This document shows, piece after piece, positions 25,538 to 34,647 of a stretch of DNA of 41,786 nt. A program made the translations under genes and the position numbers. The notes beneath the pieces are model-generated. The model was not told the origin of the DNA and did no database searches. It was given only the letters and a program-made list of their open reading frames with translations. Position 1 is the stretch's first letter. Each line of letters begins with the position of its first letter. The stretch is from Hyphomicrobiales bacterium. GTDB taxonomy: Bacteria > Pseudomonadota > Alphaproteobacteria > Rhizobiales > Rhizobiaceae. Location of the stretch: positions 1 to 41,786 of the forward strand of contig UCAG01000018.1 of the NCBI GenBank assembly GCA_900470285.1. Direction: 5' to 3'.

Positions 25538-26488
25538 CTATGATAATTGCCGTGCGGATATAGCTGCACCGATCAATCCGCCTTCACTGCGGAACCGACC
25601 GGGCACAACAACCGTTTGCTCAATCCGTCGTAAAATGCGCGCTCTGACCGCCTGATCAAGCGCCTGAATAAGCTTCTCAGCACTTGTCAGACCTCCGCCA
25701 ACCGGCACAACAGATGCACCGGTAATATTGATCACGGCTGCCAGCGGATCAGCCATAAGGTGCAGATAGACCTCAATAGTGCGTTTGGGCTTTTCAGCCC
25801 CCTGCTCCCAGCCTGTCACAATTGTGCGGCTGTCGCATTCTTCATTATGCAAATACCGATGAAGCCGTTCGATGCCACGTGCGCCGCCAACAGTATCAAC
25901 GCACCCCTTTTGCCCGCAACCGCAAGAAAAGCGCGGTATATAAAGCGGGTTCGCCTCACCCTTCAACTCCAGCATCGTGTTGAGGATCGGCCCATGCCCC
26001 CATTCGCCGGTGATGCCGCCGGCACCGCGTATCAGACGCCCGTCATTGACAAGGCCGCCGCCAACACCGGTGCCAAGAACTGCGCAAAACACAACGCGAT
26101 GGCCTGCCCCCGCGCCTTCACCAGCTTCGGCCAGTGCCAGACTGTCGGCATCATTGACTGCAACAACCCGACGACCAAGATGTTGTGCAAGCTCCTGATC
26201 AAGCACATGGCCATTGATACACGGAATATTGGCTGAGAATGCCCGCCCGTCTGCCGGATCAATCAGTCCCGCAATCGACAGCGCAAGCGGTGCCTGATTA
26301 TCTGCGCCATGCTTATTCAGCAATGTTTTGAGTGCTTGTACAAATGCTGACCAATCATCAACCGGCGTTGTCACTTTATCAAGAGACACAAGCTCTCCAG
26401 CTTTGGGCGAGAATGCCAGACGGATAAACGAACCGCCCACATCCGCTGCGAAAACCGGAATTGTGTTTGAAGTTTCTGAATACTGCAT
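25538..26488 (-). CDS. ROK-family sugar kinase
   Basis: 316-residue kinase of the ROK (repressor, ORF, kinase) family. The phosphate-binding motif is F-A-A-D-V-G-G-S-F-I-R near the N-terminus. The second phosphate loop is A-V-L-G-T-G-V-G-G-G, the catalytic base region is V-N-D-A-D-S-L-A-L, and the structural-zinc motif is F-S-C-G-C-G-Q-K-G-C-V-D-T. There is no DNA-binding domain, so it is an enzyme, probably phosphorylating a hexose or N-acetylated amino sugar on the 6-hydroxyl. The ATG at 26488 lies 11 bases after the permease stop with GAGG upstream; a TTG at 26503 is an alternative. It is cotranscribed with Dpp-type permeases and CutC. Confidence 0.87.
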   Translation of the reverse strand: MQYSETSNTIPVFAADVGGSFIRLAFSPKAGELVSLDKVTTPVDDWSAFVQALKTLLNKHGADNQAPLALSIAGLIDPADGRAFSANIPCINGHVLDQELAQHLGRRVVAVNDADSLALAEAGEGAGAGHRVVFCAVLGTGVGGGLVNDGRLIRGAGGITGEWGHGPILNTMLELKGEANPLYIPRFSCGCGQKGCVDTVGGARGIERLHRYLHNEECDSRTIVTGWEQGAEKPKRTIEVYLHLMADPLAAVINITGASVVPVGGGLTSAEKLIQALDQAVRARILRRIEQTVVVPGRFRSEGGLIGAAISARQLS

Positions 26489-26499
26489 CGATGCGTGCC

Positions 26500-27369
26500 T
26501 CAACGGCGCGGATCCAGAAGATCGCGCAGGCCGTCACCAAGAATGTTAAAACCAAGAACGGTTATCATGACCGCGATACCCGGAAACAGCGACATATAAA
26601 TATTCACTCCGAGATAATTGCGCCCGCTCGACATCATTGCTCCCCATTCCGGCAAAGGCGGTTGCGCACCAAGGCCAAGGAAAGAAAGGCTGGCCGCCGA
26701 CAAAATTACCGTACCGGCTGTCAGGGTGGACTGTACGATAATCGGCCCGATGGCGTTTGGCAGAATATAATGGGTCATCACCCGCCAGCGTCGTAGCCCG
26801 AGAGAAATCGCCGCTTCTACATAATCCATCGAGCGCAGCCCCAAGGTCAGATTACGGGCAAGACGGGCGTAGACAGGGATGGAGAAAATCGCAATTGCCA
26901 CCAGCAGATTGACCAAACTGCTGCCGAGAATGGAAACCAGCAGGATTGCCAGCACAATGCCCGGAAAAGCAAACAGCACATCCATGCACCACATGATCAC
27001 CGCATCAACACGCTTGCCTGCCATGCCTGATAAGATACCAAGCGGAACACCGCTGATAATAGCAAGTCCAACACCCAGTGTGACTTCCAGCAGAGAGATA
27101 CGTGCCCCGTAAACCACGCGCGCAAAAATATCGCGTCCGCTGTCATCTGTCCCGAACGGATGCTGCCATGACGGCGGCAGCATTGTACTCAGCAAGTCCT
27201 GTTCATAGGGATCGGCACCGGTCAGAAGTGGCGCAATAATTGCGCATAGCACAATCAGTGAAACCAGAAAGCCGCCAATGGTAATACTGGGATGTTGAGC
27301 CAGCCAATGCATGCAGCGCATGAATGTGCTGCGGCGCGATGTTTCAGCGATAAGATTAGCATTTGTCAT
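26500..27369 (-). CDS. Dipeptide/oligopeptide-type ABC permease (DppC-like)
   Basis: 289-residue inner-membrane permease. The N-terminal OppC_N segment is followed by L-L-T-G-A-D-P-Y-E-Q-D-L, H-P-F-G-T-D-D-S-G-R-D-I-F-A-R-V-V-Y-G-A-R, and the ATPase-contact loop Y-V-E-A-A-I-S-L-G-L-R-R-W-R-V with H-Y-I-L-P-N-A. These are DppC/OppC hallmarks. The start overlaps the DppB-like stop as TGATG. It works with the DppB-like permease, the binding protein at 28371 and the fused ATPase at 32782 on the other strand. Confidence 0.92.
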   Translation of the reverse strand: MTNANLIAETSRRSTFMRCMHWLAQHPSITIGGFLVSLIVLCAIIAPLLTGADPYEQDLLSTMLPPSWQHPFGTDDSGRDIFARVVYGARISLLEVTLGVGLAIISGVPLGILSGMAGKRVDAVIMWCMDVLFAFPGIVLAILLVSILGSSLVNLLVAIAIFSIPVYARLARNLTLGLRSMDYVEAAISLGLRRWRVMTHYILPNAIGPIIVQSTLTAGTVILSAASLSFLGLGAQPPLPEWGAMMSSGRNYLGVNIYMSLFPGIAVMITVLGFNILGDGLRDLLDPRR

Positions 27370-28289
27370 CAGTTAAACCTTATGCGCGGATTGAGCGTTG
27401 CAATCAGCAGCTCAGCAATGAAATTCGCCATGACAACACCGGTCACTGCAACAAGTGTAACGCCCTGAATGACCGGATAATCACGATAGCGCACAGCATC
27501 CACCAGCAAACGGCCGATACCGGGCCAGTTGAAGACGGATTCTGTGACAACAGCGCCGCCTATCAGAGCACCGAAATTCAGCCCGACAATGGTGATGATC
27601 GGGATCAGCGCATTACGCAGAGCATGACGCCAATAAATAGCAGCAACAGAGACACCTTTGGCTCGTGCTGTACGAATGAAATCCTGCCCCAGCACCTCAA
27701 TCATGCTCGAACGCGTCATACGGGCAATAAGCGCAGCAGGCAGAACAGCCAATGTCACAGATGGCAGGATAAAGCTTTTCCAGCTTGATGCACCGAGCAG
27801 CGGCAGCCAGCCGAGCTTGACCGAAAACGTGTTCATCGCCATCAAAGCCAGCCAGAAATTGGCGATGGAAGCGCCCATAATGGCCAGAAACATCACCATT
27901 TGATCCGGCCAGCCATGACGGTAAATCGCCCCGAGCATACCCGCCGGCACACCGATGGCCATCGCCAGCAAATAGGCTGTCAGGGTCAAAGCCAGTGTAT
28001 AGGGCAAACGCTCGGATATTTCACTGGTCACCGGTAGTTTTGAGCGGATAGAAGTGCCGAGATCGCCCTGCACTGCGCCATAGGCAAATTGCGCATATTG
28101 CTCCGGCAGACTGCGATCAAGCCCCAGACGGGAACGCATATTATCAACGGCTTCCTGCGTCGCTTCCGGTCCCGCCATCAGACGCGCCGGATCTCCCGGC
28201 AATGCGCGCAGCGCCAGAAAGATCAGCAGAGACACGCCGATCAGGATCAGTGGCAGGCCGATAAGCTTACGGATAATATAGGTTTTCAT
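27369..28289 (-). CDS. Dipeptide/oligopeptide-type ABC permease (DppB-like)
   Basis: 306-residue inner-membrane permease. Family marks are Y-I-I-R-K-L-I-G-L-P-L-I-L at the N-terminus, A-L-P-G-D-P-A-R, R-L-G-L-D-R-S-L-P-E-Q-Y, F-I-R-T-A-R-A-K-G-V, H-A-L-R-N-A-L-I-P-I-I-T and the C-terminal F-N-W-P-G-I-G-R-L-L-V-D-A. It pairs with the DppC-like gene, whose start overlaps its stop. Confidence 0.92.
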   Translation of the reverse strand: MKTYIIRKLIGLPLILIGVSLLIFLALRALPGDPARLMAGPEATQEAVDNMRSRLGLDRSLPEQYAQFAYGAVQGDLGTSIRSKLPVTSEISERLPYTLALTLTAYLLAMAIGVPAGMLGAIYRHGWPDQMVMFLAIMGASIANFWLALMAMNTFSVKLGWLPLLGASSWKSFILPSVTLAVLPAALIARMTRSSMIEVLGQDFIRTARAKGVSVAAIYWRHALRNALIPIITIVGLNFGALIGGAVVTESVFNWPGIGRLLVDAVRYRDYPVIQGVTLVAVTGVVMANFIAELLIATLNPRIRFN

Positions 28290-28329
28290 ACATATCCCGT
28301 TCCGGATGGCATAAAGAAAATCACAGAGC

Positions 28330-28358
28330 GCTCATGATGTGCTTTGCACATCATGAGC
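28330..28358. other. Perfect 13-bp intercistronic hairpin
   Basis: GCTCATGATGTGC at 28330-28342 and GCACATCATGAGC at 28346-28358 form a perfect 13-bp stem with a TTT loop. It lies between the binding-protein stop (28371) and the DppB-like start (28289) on the transcribed strand. There is no T-run on either side, so it fits mRNA stabilisation or attenuation better than full termination. Confidence 0.75.
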
Positions 28359-28370
28359 CTCATAAAGTCA

Positions 28371-29942
28371 TCAGTTCTTGACGGCGTTTTTCACAACGAT
28401 CTGCCCGCCCGGAATAACGCTGACATGATCAATGCCTTTGCGCAGGGCATAGATATCTTTGGTCGTGTAAAGCAGCACATGCGGCGCCTGATCGATGATC
28501 TCTTTTTGCGCTTCATTATAGAGCTTGCTGCGCTCGCCTTCATCCTGCACGTCAATGGCATCATCCAGCAATTTGTCGAGCTTGGCATCGCTGAAGAACC
28601 CGAGATTGGCACCGGCTGGTGCCGCACTTGCGGAATAATAGAGCGGGCGCAATTGCTGGTCATTGCCGTTCATCAGAGTTGACCATGAGGCAATCACAGA
28701 GCCAATGCCGTCAGCTTCTTTGCCAGCAGCATCAGCAAAGGCGGCCTTGCTCCACACACCGCTTTCCATACGGCGCACATCAAGTTTAACGCCGATCTTC
28801 GCCCACATCGCCTGTAACAACTCACCGATACGGGCTTCAGGTTCCTGAACGGCGGTCGACATGCTGAAACCATCCGGATAACCGGCTTCAGCCAGCAATT
28901 TCTTCGCGCGGTCGATGTCAAAAGCTGCCGCTGGCAGGGACTTGTCGTAATTGGCAAAAACCGGCGGCAATGGTGAGTTTGCCGGTGTTGCATAGCCCTG
29001 CATAATCGCACGCACCAAGCCATCACGATCTGTTGCAAGGTTCAGTGCCTGACGAACGCGGACATCGTCTAGCGGCTTCATCTTGGTATTCAGCGATACC
29101 CAGAAAACTGCTGCACCGTCAGAGCTTTCAACTTTAATCTCATCACTGCTGCCAAGCTGTGCGGCAAAAACCGGTGGCAGAGGGCTGACAATATCCGCAT
29201 CACCGGTCTGAACAGCCATGCTCATGACCGACGGTTCGGATGTCCATGTCCATTTGATCTGATCAACAGTATCGGTTTTACCACCCCAATAATCTGGGTT
29301 CTTTTCCTGCAGCACATATTCGCCGGATTTATATTCAGCAAAGCGATATGGCCCTGTTCCAACCGCTTTGGCACCAATTGTACCGGCCTCATCAGCCGTT
29401 GGACTAACCATCCAGCAGGAGGCGGTTGTCAGCAGTGACAGGAATGCGGGATAGCGTTTTTTAAGCGTGATTTTGACAGTGTTGTCATCAACAGCTTCAA
29501 CTTTATCGAGAATAAGACGCAGGCGGCCGCTGGCCGCAAGGCCGCGTTTGGTGTCGAGATGACGGGAGAAATTCTTCACTACAGCATCAGCATTAAAAGC
29601 CGTGCCGTCATGAAATTTAACGCCTTCGCGCAGTTTAAATGTCCAGATCAGACCTGTTTCATCACCTGACCATTCGGTGGCAAGCGACGGCGCATATGGC
29701 TCTGTATCACTGCGGCGCAACAGGCCTTCATAAATAGGATCAAGTACCGCTGCGGTATAGGTCGCGGTCTGATCACCCGGATCCATCGAGCGCGGCGCTT
29801 CGGTCTGCATCACGGTCAGTGTCGCTGCATAGCTCTGAAATGACAGCAAAGATGCGCTTGCGAGCAGCACACCGGCCATAACAAATTTACGGGCACCCAC
29901 AGCACTTTGGTGCAGGTTCTGGAATGTTCGCCCCATCATCAT
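28371..29942 (-). CDS. Family 5 extracellular solute-binding protein (DppA/OppA-like)
   Basis: 523-residue periplasmic binding protein. A signal peptide spans about residues 1-39 (K-F-V-M-A-G-V-L-L-A-S-A-S-L-L-S-F, then S-Y-A-A). The SBP_bac_5 domain has S-M-D-P-G-D-Q-T-A, I-Y-E-G-L, W-T-F-K-L-R-E-G-V-K-F-H-D-G-T, V-G-T-G-P-Y-R-F, and V-R-Q-A-L-N-L-A-T-D-R. Proteins of this family bind peptides, but also nickel, oligosaccharides or muropeptides; nothing seen fixes the ligand. It heads the minus-strand operon, divergent from the ROK regulator. Start ambiguity of two codons (M-M-M) does not affect the product. Confidence 0.9.
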   Translation of the reverse strand: MMMGRTFQNLHQSAVGARKFVMAGVLLASASLLSFQSYAATLTVMQTEAPRSMDPGDQTATYTAAVLDPIYEGLLRRSDTEPYAPSLATEWSGDETGLIWTFKLREGVKFHDGTAFNADAVVKNFSRHLDTKRGLAASGRLRLILDKVEAVDDNTVKITLKKRYPAFLSLLTTASCWMVSPTADEAGTIGAKAVGTGPYRFAEYKSGEYVLQEKNPDYWGGKTDTVDQIKWTWTSEPSVMSMAVQTGDADIVSPLPPVFAAQLGSSDEIKVESSDGAAVFWVSLNTKMKPLDDVRVRQALNLATDRDGLVRAIMQGYATPANSPLPPVFANYDKSLPAAAFDIDRAKKLLAEAGYPDGFSMSTAVQEPEARIGELLQAMWAKIGVKLDVRRMESGVWSKAAFADAAGKEADGIGSVIASWSTLMNGNDQQLRPLYYSASAAPAGANLGFFSDAKLDKLLDDAIDVQDEGERSKLYNEAQKEIIDQAPHVLLYTTKDIYALRKGIDHVSVIPGGQIVVKNAVKN

Positions 29943-30018
29943 GCGTAACCCCTTATTACTTATTTAACACGCTAATGTTTTTTAATTGGATCGAATTTGC
30001 ACTAATTCCCTATTGATT

Positions 30019-30035
30019 AGTTCATTAATTGAACT
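30019..30035. promoter_or_regulatory. Operator candidate in the ROK/binding-protein divergent promoter
   Basis: AGTTCA at 30019-30024 and TGAACT at 30030-30035 flank TTAAT in an AT-rich 135-base divergent region between the binding-protein gene (start 29942) and the ROK regulator (start 30078). It is the only clear dyad there and is a natural candidate for the ROK repressor site. Confidence 0.45.
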
Positions 30036-30077
30036 TAGTGTCAAGCAAGAAGTCTTTCCTCTTGCTATGTTGAACCA

Positions 30078-31214
30078 ATGTTTTCTTCGTCCCAACGTCA
30101 GATACTCCGGGCCATCAGTGAATCCGGCCCTCTCAGCCGCAGCGCACTGATGTCTATACTCGGCGTCAGTAAGGGGGCGATGAGCGGCTTGGTGCGTGAT
30201 TTGATTGATCGCGGCATTTTGCAGGAAACCGTGCCCGTTTACGGCTCAGGCCGTCCGTCGCTGCTGCTGGATATTCACCCGAATTGCGCCTTAACGCTGG
30301 GTGTATCGCTGATGCAGGATCCAGCGCCCGTAGTGCTGACCGATCTTGGCGGCACAATTATTGCACAGGCAACCATTCCCCTGTCGCGCGATCCTGCAAC
30401 CATTGCCACCAGCATTGCTGAGGCTGTAGCGCAATTGCTGGCCAGCAATCCTGAAGCAAAAGAGCGACTGGCAGGAATCGGCATTGCGCTTTCCGGTTTT
30501 GTTGACGAAACGCAAAGTCATTGCATTCAGTCCACATTACTTGGCTGGCAAAATGTTCCTCTAGCGGAAATGGTTGCGGCTCATGTTGAAGTGCCGGTTT
30601 ATATCGAGAATGATGCCAAGGCCGTTGCTGTCAGTGAGAAGCTGTTTGGCGAAACCCGTGAGATTACCAATTTCAGTCTGGTATCGTTTGGCGACGGTAT
30701 CGGCTGCGCGCATTTTATCGACGGTCAGCTATATCGCGGTAATCACGGTGGTGCCGGTGAGATTGCCCATCTGACGATTGAACCCGGTGGTTTGCCATGC
30801 CGTTGCGGGAAACGCGGTTGTCTGGACACTGTGTCATCCATGCATGCAATTCGTGAAGCGGCCCGTGCGGAAGGCATGGTCTGCGAGCAACTTGATGACA
30901 TTGAAGTGCAGGCTGCGACCGGCAATAGCACAGCTATCCGTATTCTGCACCGCGCCGGTTCAGCTTTGGGTTTAGCAATCGCACATATCATTCAGCTGAA
31001 TGATCCGGGGCAGATTCTTGTGACCCATGATGAACATGCTTTTGACGGACTGTTCGGGACTGTGATGCGTCAGGCCATTGAAGCCAATGTGCTGCCGCAA
31101 CAGGCGGTGCAAACCAATATCCGCACTTTGCGCGTTGATCATAATGTTTGGGCACGCGGTGCCGCAGCCATTGCCGCTCATCGTTTTCTTGTTAATCCCG
31201 CAGGGCCCTATTGA
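30078..31214 (+). CDS. ROK-family transcriptional repressor (NagC/XylR type)
   Basis: 378-residue regulator. Residues about 1-65 form a winged HTH (S-E-S-G-P-L-S-R-S-A-L-M-S-I-L-G-V-S-K-G-A-M-S-G-L-V-R-D-L) with wing G-S-G-R-P. The rest is a ROK sugar-binding domain with I-E-N-D-A-K-A-V-A, F-G-D-G-I-G-C-A, the E-I-A-H-L motif and the zinc knuckle C-R-C-G-K-R-G-C-L-D-T. Such proteins are released from DNA by a sugar or sugar phosphate. It is divergent from the binding-protein operon and lies 32 bases before the M81 peptidase gene, so it probably represses both arms. Together with the ROK kinase this argues for an amino-sugar-containing substrate. Confidence 0.9.
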   Translation: MFSSSQRQILRAISESGPLSRSALMSILGVSKGAMSGLVRDLIDRGILQETVPVYGSGRPSLLLDIHPNCALTLGVSLMQDPAPVVLTDLGGTIIAQATIPLSRDPATIATSIAEAVAQLLASNPEAKERLAGIGIALSGFVDETQSHCIQSTLLGWQNVPLAEMVAAHVEVPVYIENDAKAVAVSEKLFGETREITNFSLVSFGDGIGCAHFIDGQLYRGNHGGAGEIAHLTIEPGGLPCRCGKRGCLDTVSSMHAIREAARAEGMVCEQLDDIEVQAATGNSTAIRILHRAGSALGLAIAHIIQLNDPGQILVTHDEHAFDGLFGTVMRQAIEANVLPQQAVQTNIRTLRVDHNVWARGAAAIAAHRFLVNPAGPY

Positions 31215-31246
31215 CCCGCGCCAACCCGATCTGATTGAGGTTATTC

Positions 31247-32692
31247 ATGCGTATTGCCGTAGGCGGAATTCATACTGAATGCAGCACCTATAATCCTGTG
31301 CTCGCGCAAGAGAAAGATTTTGATGTATTGCGCGGCGATGCCTTGCTTGAAGCACCGCGTTTTGCTTTTCTCAAAGATTATGATGCCGAATTTGCACCTA
31401 CTTTACATGCCCGTGCCATCCCTGGCGGACCGGTTTCCCGCGCAACCTATGAGGCCTTTAAAGCAGAGTTTTCTGAACGCTTGACAGCTACACTGCCGAT
31501 TGACGGTCTGTATCTGGCCATGCATGGCGCCATGTTTGTTGAAGGCATGGAAGATGCCGAAGGTGACTGGATCAGCAATGCCCGTATGATTGTCGGTGAT
31601 GATTGCCCTATCTCTGCCAGCTATGATCTGCACGGCAATGTCAGCCAGCGGATTATTGATGTGCTGAATATGTTTTCCACCTATCGCACAGCTCCGCATA
31701 TTGATGTTGAAGAAACCATGCGCCGCTCGGTCACAATGCTGGTGAAAAGCCTTGAAACGGGCGTGCAACCTAGTCTGATCTGGGCGCCGGTGCCGGTTGT
31801 ATTGCCGGGGGAGCGCACTTCAACCGAAGATGAACCGGCTAAAGGTCTTTATGCGCGCTTGCCGGACATTGATGCAATCGATGGTATCTGGGATGCATCC
31901 TTGATGGTGGGCTATGTCTGGGCGGATGAACCACGCGCCACCGCAGCCGCTATTCTTACAGGCACAGATCGTGCAGTGCTTGAACGCGAAGCCAAAAAGC
32001 TGGCACAGGCTTATTGGGATGCCCGTGAAGATTTTGTCTTCGGTTGCGAAACCGGCACGATTGCTGATTGTGTCAGCCGTGCAATTGCCAGCACAACAGC
32101 ACCTGTTATTCTCGCAGAATCCGGCGACAACCCGACCGGCGGCGGCGTTGGTGACCGCGCGGATGTTCTGGCTGAACTGATCAGTCAGCAGGCGCAAGGC
32201 GTGATTTTTGCCGGTATTACCGATGCTCCCGCATTGGAAAAATGTTTTGAGGCAGGTGAAGGCACAAGCGTTGAGCTAACCATTGGCGCGACACTGGACA
32301 CAGCAGGCAGCCAGCCGGTTATAGTAGAAGGCACTATTATCCGTCTGCAAGATGCTGATAAACCGGCTAATCGTCAGGCTGTTGTACGTATCGGCGGCAT
32401 TGATCTGGTTTTATGTGCCAAACGCCGCCCGTATCATAATATTGCAGATTTTACCCTGCTTGGCCTTGATCCTGCGCAGGCGAAAATCGTTGTGGTTAAA
32501 TCCGGTTATTTGTCTCCGGAACTGGCACCGATTGCCAATCCTAACCTGATGGCCTTGTCGCAAGGCGTTGTTGATCAGTTTGTTGAACGCCTGCCGCGCT
32601 TGCGTAAAGCACATCCGACATTTCCGTTTGATCGTGATTTCACTTTCGAGCCTGTTGCCATCGGATCAGCCCGCAATCCTGCAACCACTTAA
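31247..32692 (+). CDS. M81-family metallopeptidase (MlrC-like)
   Basis: 481-residue protein of the M81/MlrC family, named for the enzyme that ends microcystin breakdown in Sphingomonas. The N-terminal domain begins M-R-I-A-V-G-G-I-H-T-E-C-S-T-Y-N and carries metal-ligand motifs I-H-T-E, A-M-H-G-A-M and Y-D-L-H-G-N. The C-terminal domain has the conserved S-G-D-N-P-T-G-G-G-V-G-D. The ATG at 31247 follows GAGG; a TTG at 31235 is less likely. No signal peptide is seen, so it acts in the cytosol on an imported compound. Microcystin is very unlikely here; family members may cleave varied peptide-like or amide bonds. It sits between the ROK repressor and the transporter ATPase. Confidence 0.88.
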   Translation: MRIAVGGIHTECSTYNPVLAQEKDFDVLRGDALLEAPRFAFLKDYDAEFAPTLHARAIPGGPVSRATYEAFKAEFSERLTATLPIDGLYLAMHGAMFVEGMEDAEGDWISNARMIVGDDCPISASYDLHGNVSQRIIDVLNMFSTYRTAPHIDVEETMRRSVTMLVKSLETGVQPSLIWAPVPVVLPGERTSTEDEPAKGLYARLPDIDAIDGIWDASLMVGYVWADEPRATAAAILTGTDRAVLEREAKKLAQAYWDAREDFVFGCETGTIADCVSRAIASTTAPVILAESGDNPTGGGVGDRADVLAELISQQAQGVIFAGITDAPALEKCFEAGEGTSVELTIGATLDTAGSQPVIVEGTIIRLQDADKPANRQAVVRIGGIDLVLCAKRRPYHNIADFTLLGLDPAQAKIVVVKSGYLSPELAPIANPNLMALSQGVVDQFVERLPRLRKAHPTFPFDRDFTFEPVAIGSARNPATT

Positions 32693-32700
32693 CGCCTGCT

Positions 32701-32742
32701 AACAAAGCGCTTCTGCTTAAGAGGAAACAGCAGCGCTTTGTT
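32701..32742. other. Intercistronic hairpin between M81 peptidase and ABC ATPase
   Basis: AACAAAGCGCT at 32701-32711 and AGCGCTTTGTT at 32732-32742 are perfect 11-bp arms with a 20-base loop that itself holds a short CTG/CAG pairing. A modest T-rich 3' arm follows. It lies 9-50 bases after the peptidase stop and 40 bases before the ATPase start, so it may partly terminate or stabilise the message. Confidence 0.6.
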
Positions 32743-32781
32743 TAATAGCCCAAATGAGATCCGCTTGAGGAGGCGCCGGTC

Positions 32782-34614
32782 ATGTCCCTGCCACATCAGA
32801 AGCAAGTCACATCGCCGGTTCTGTCCGTCCGCAACCTGACAACAGCCTTTAATAATGGCGGGCTTTGGAATCCGGTTGTCAAAGGTGTTTCCTTTGATGT
32901 GAATGCCGGTGAAACAGTTGCCATTGTCGGTGAATCCGGTTCCGGTAAAAGCGTCACCTCACTGTCGATCATGGGGCTTCTGGATAGCAAAACCGCACGT
33001 ATTTCCGGTGAGATATTCCTCAACGGGCAAAATCTTTTGTCTCTTAAAGAACATCAGATGCGTAACCTGCGCGGACGTGAAATGGCAATGATCTTTCAGG
33101 AGCCGATGACTTCGCTCAATCCGGTTTTTACCATTGGTCGCCAGATTGCCGAGGCTTTGACCTGTCATGGCGATATTGATGCGAGAGCCGCAAAAGCCGA
33201 GACGCTGCGCCTGCTGGATAAAGTGCGTATTCCCAATGCCGCGTCGCGTTTTTCCGATTATCCGCATCAGTTTTCCGGCGGCATGCGTCAGCGCGTGATG
33301 ATTGCTATGGCGCTTGCCAGTCGCCCGAAGCTTCTGATTGCCGATGAGCCTACAACAGCGCTGGATGTGACCATTCAGGCGCAAATTCTTGACCTGATAA
33401 AAACCCTGCAGGAAGAAGAAGGAACTTCCGTCCTTTTCATCACCCATGATATGGGCGTGGTTGCAGAAACCGCTGACCGCACCGTCGTGATGTATCGCGG
33501 GGAAATGGTGGAGAATGGCGCAACCGCCGATCTGTTCCGGCATGCAGCTCATCCCTATACACGCGCCTTGCTTTCGGCTGTGCCGCATCTGGGGTCAATG
33601 AATGGGATTGCGGAACCTTTGCCTTTCCCTGTGATTGATATGGCCACCGGTGAAAAGCAAGCGCCGGTGCCGGTCAGCAGACTGGTGGATATGCAAAAAC
33701 CAATTCTGGATATCCGCAATCTCACGACGCGCTATCATGTGACCGGCGGGTTGCTGGGCAAAGCAACCGGTGCGGTGCATGCGGTTGAAAATGTTTCCTT
33801 CCAGCTTTTCCCGGGCGAAACACTGGCTTTAGTGGGGGAATCCGGTTGCGGCAAATCTTCAATCGGCCGCACAATCATGCGGCTTGCCAATGCAACTTCC
33901 GGCGAAATCCTGCTTAAAGACGAAGATCTTTTGAACCTGAATGCTGAGAAACTGCGGCTGGCGCGCCGTAATGTGCAGATGATTTTTCAGGATCCGTTTG
34001 CGTCTCTCAATCCGCGTATGAGTGTCGGTAATGCGATTGCAGAACCTCTTATTCAGCATGGTTTGCTCAGTAAATCCGCGGCTCAGGAGAAAGCAGCGGC
34101 ACTGCTGGAACGTGTCGGCCTGTCCGCTGATATAATGAAGCGCTATCCGCATGAGTTTTCCGGAGGTCAGCGTCAGCGTATTGCCATTGCCCGCGCCCTG
34201 GCACTTGATCCGAAAGTCATTGTTGCTGACGAGGCTGTCTCTGCGCTTGACGTTTCAATCAAAGCACAGGTCTGTAATCTGATGATGGATTTGCAGGAAA
34301 GTCTTGGTCTGTCTTACCTGTTCATCAGTCATGATATGGCCGTGGTTGAGCGCGTCAGCCATCGTGTCGCTGTGATGTATCTGGGTGAAATTGTTGAAAT
34401 CGGCCCGCGATCAGCTGTCTTTGAAAACCCGCAACATCCCTATACCCGCAAGCTCATGGCCGCGGTACCAGTGCTTGATCCGGCCAGACGTCATATGAAG
34501 CGTCAGTTGCAAACAGAAGAATTACGAAGCCCTATCCGCCCTGTCGGATATGCAGTGCCTGAGCGCCAATATTCAGAAATTACAACCGGCCACTTTGTAA
34601 TGCAAATACAGTAA
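32782..34614 (+). CDS. Fused dual-domain peptide ABC ATPase (DppD-DppF / GsiA-like)
   Basis: 610-residue protein with two complete ATPase halves. First half: Walker A G-E-S-G-S-G-K-S near residue 52, signature F-S-G-G-M-R-Q-R-V, Walker B L-L-I-A-D-E-P-T-T-A-L-D. Second half from about residue 310: Walker A G-E-S-G-C-G-K-S-S, signature F-S-G-G-Q-R-Q-R-I-A, Walker B V-I-V-A-D-E-A-V-S-A-L-D, and an oligopeptide-transporter C-terminal extension with H-P-Y-T-R-K-L-M. It energises the DppB/DppC-like permeases encoded on the opposite strand at 26500-28289. Splitting the transporter between two divergent arms is notable. GAGGAGG precedes the ATG. Confidence 0.92.
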   Translation: MSLPHQKQVTSPVLSVRNLTTAFNNGGLWNPVVKGVSFDVNAGETVAIVGESGSGKSVTSLSIMGLLDSKTARISGEIFLNGQNLLSLKEHQMRNLRGREMAMIFQEPMTSLNPVFTIGRQIAEALTCHGDIDARAAKAETLRLLDKVRIPNAASRFSDYPHQFSGGMRQRVMIAMALASRPKLLIADEPTTALDVTIQAQILDLIKTLQEEEGTSVLFITHDMGVVAETADRTVVMYRGEMVENGATADLFRHAAHPYTRALLSAVPHLGSMNGIAEPLPFPVIDMATGEKQAPVPVSRLVDMQKPILDIRNLTTRYHVTGGLLGKATGAVHAVENVSFQLFPGETLALVGESGCGKSSIGRTIMRLANATSGEILLKDEDLLNLNAEKLRLARRNVQMIFQDPFASLNPRMSVGNAIAEPLIQHGLLSKSAAQEKAAALLERVGLSADIMKRYPHEFSGGQRQRIAIARALALDPKVIVADEAVSALDVSIKAQVCNLMMDLQESLGLSYLFISHDMAVVERVSHRVAVMYLGEIVEIGPRSAVFENPQHPYTRKLMAAVPVLDPARRHMKRQLQTEELRSPIRPVGYAVPERQYSEITTGHFVMQIQ

Positions 34615-34647
34615 ACTATGCATCATAACACTATTTAACCTATCCCA

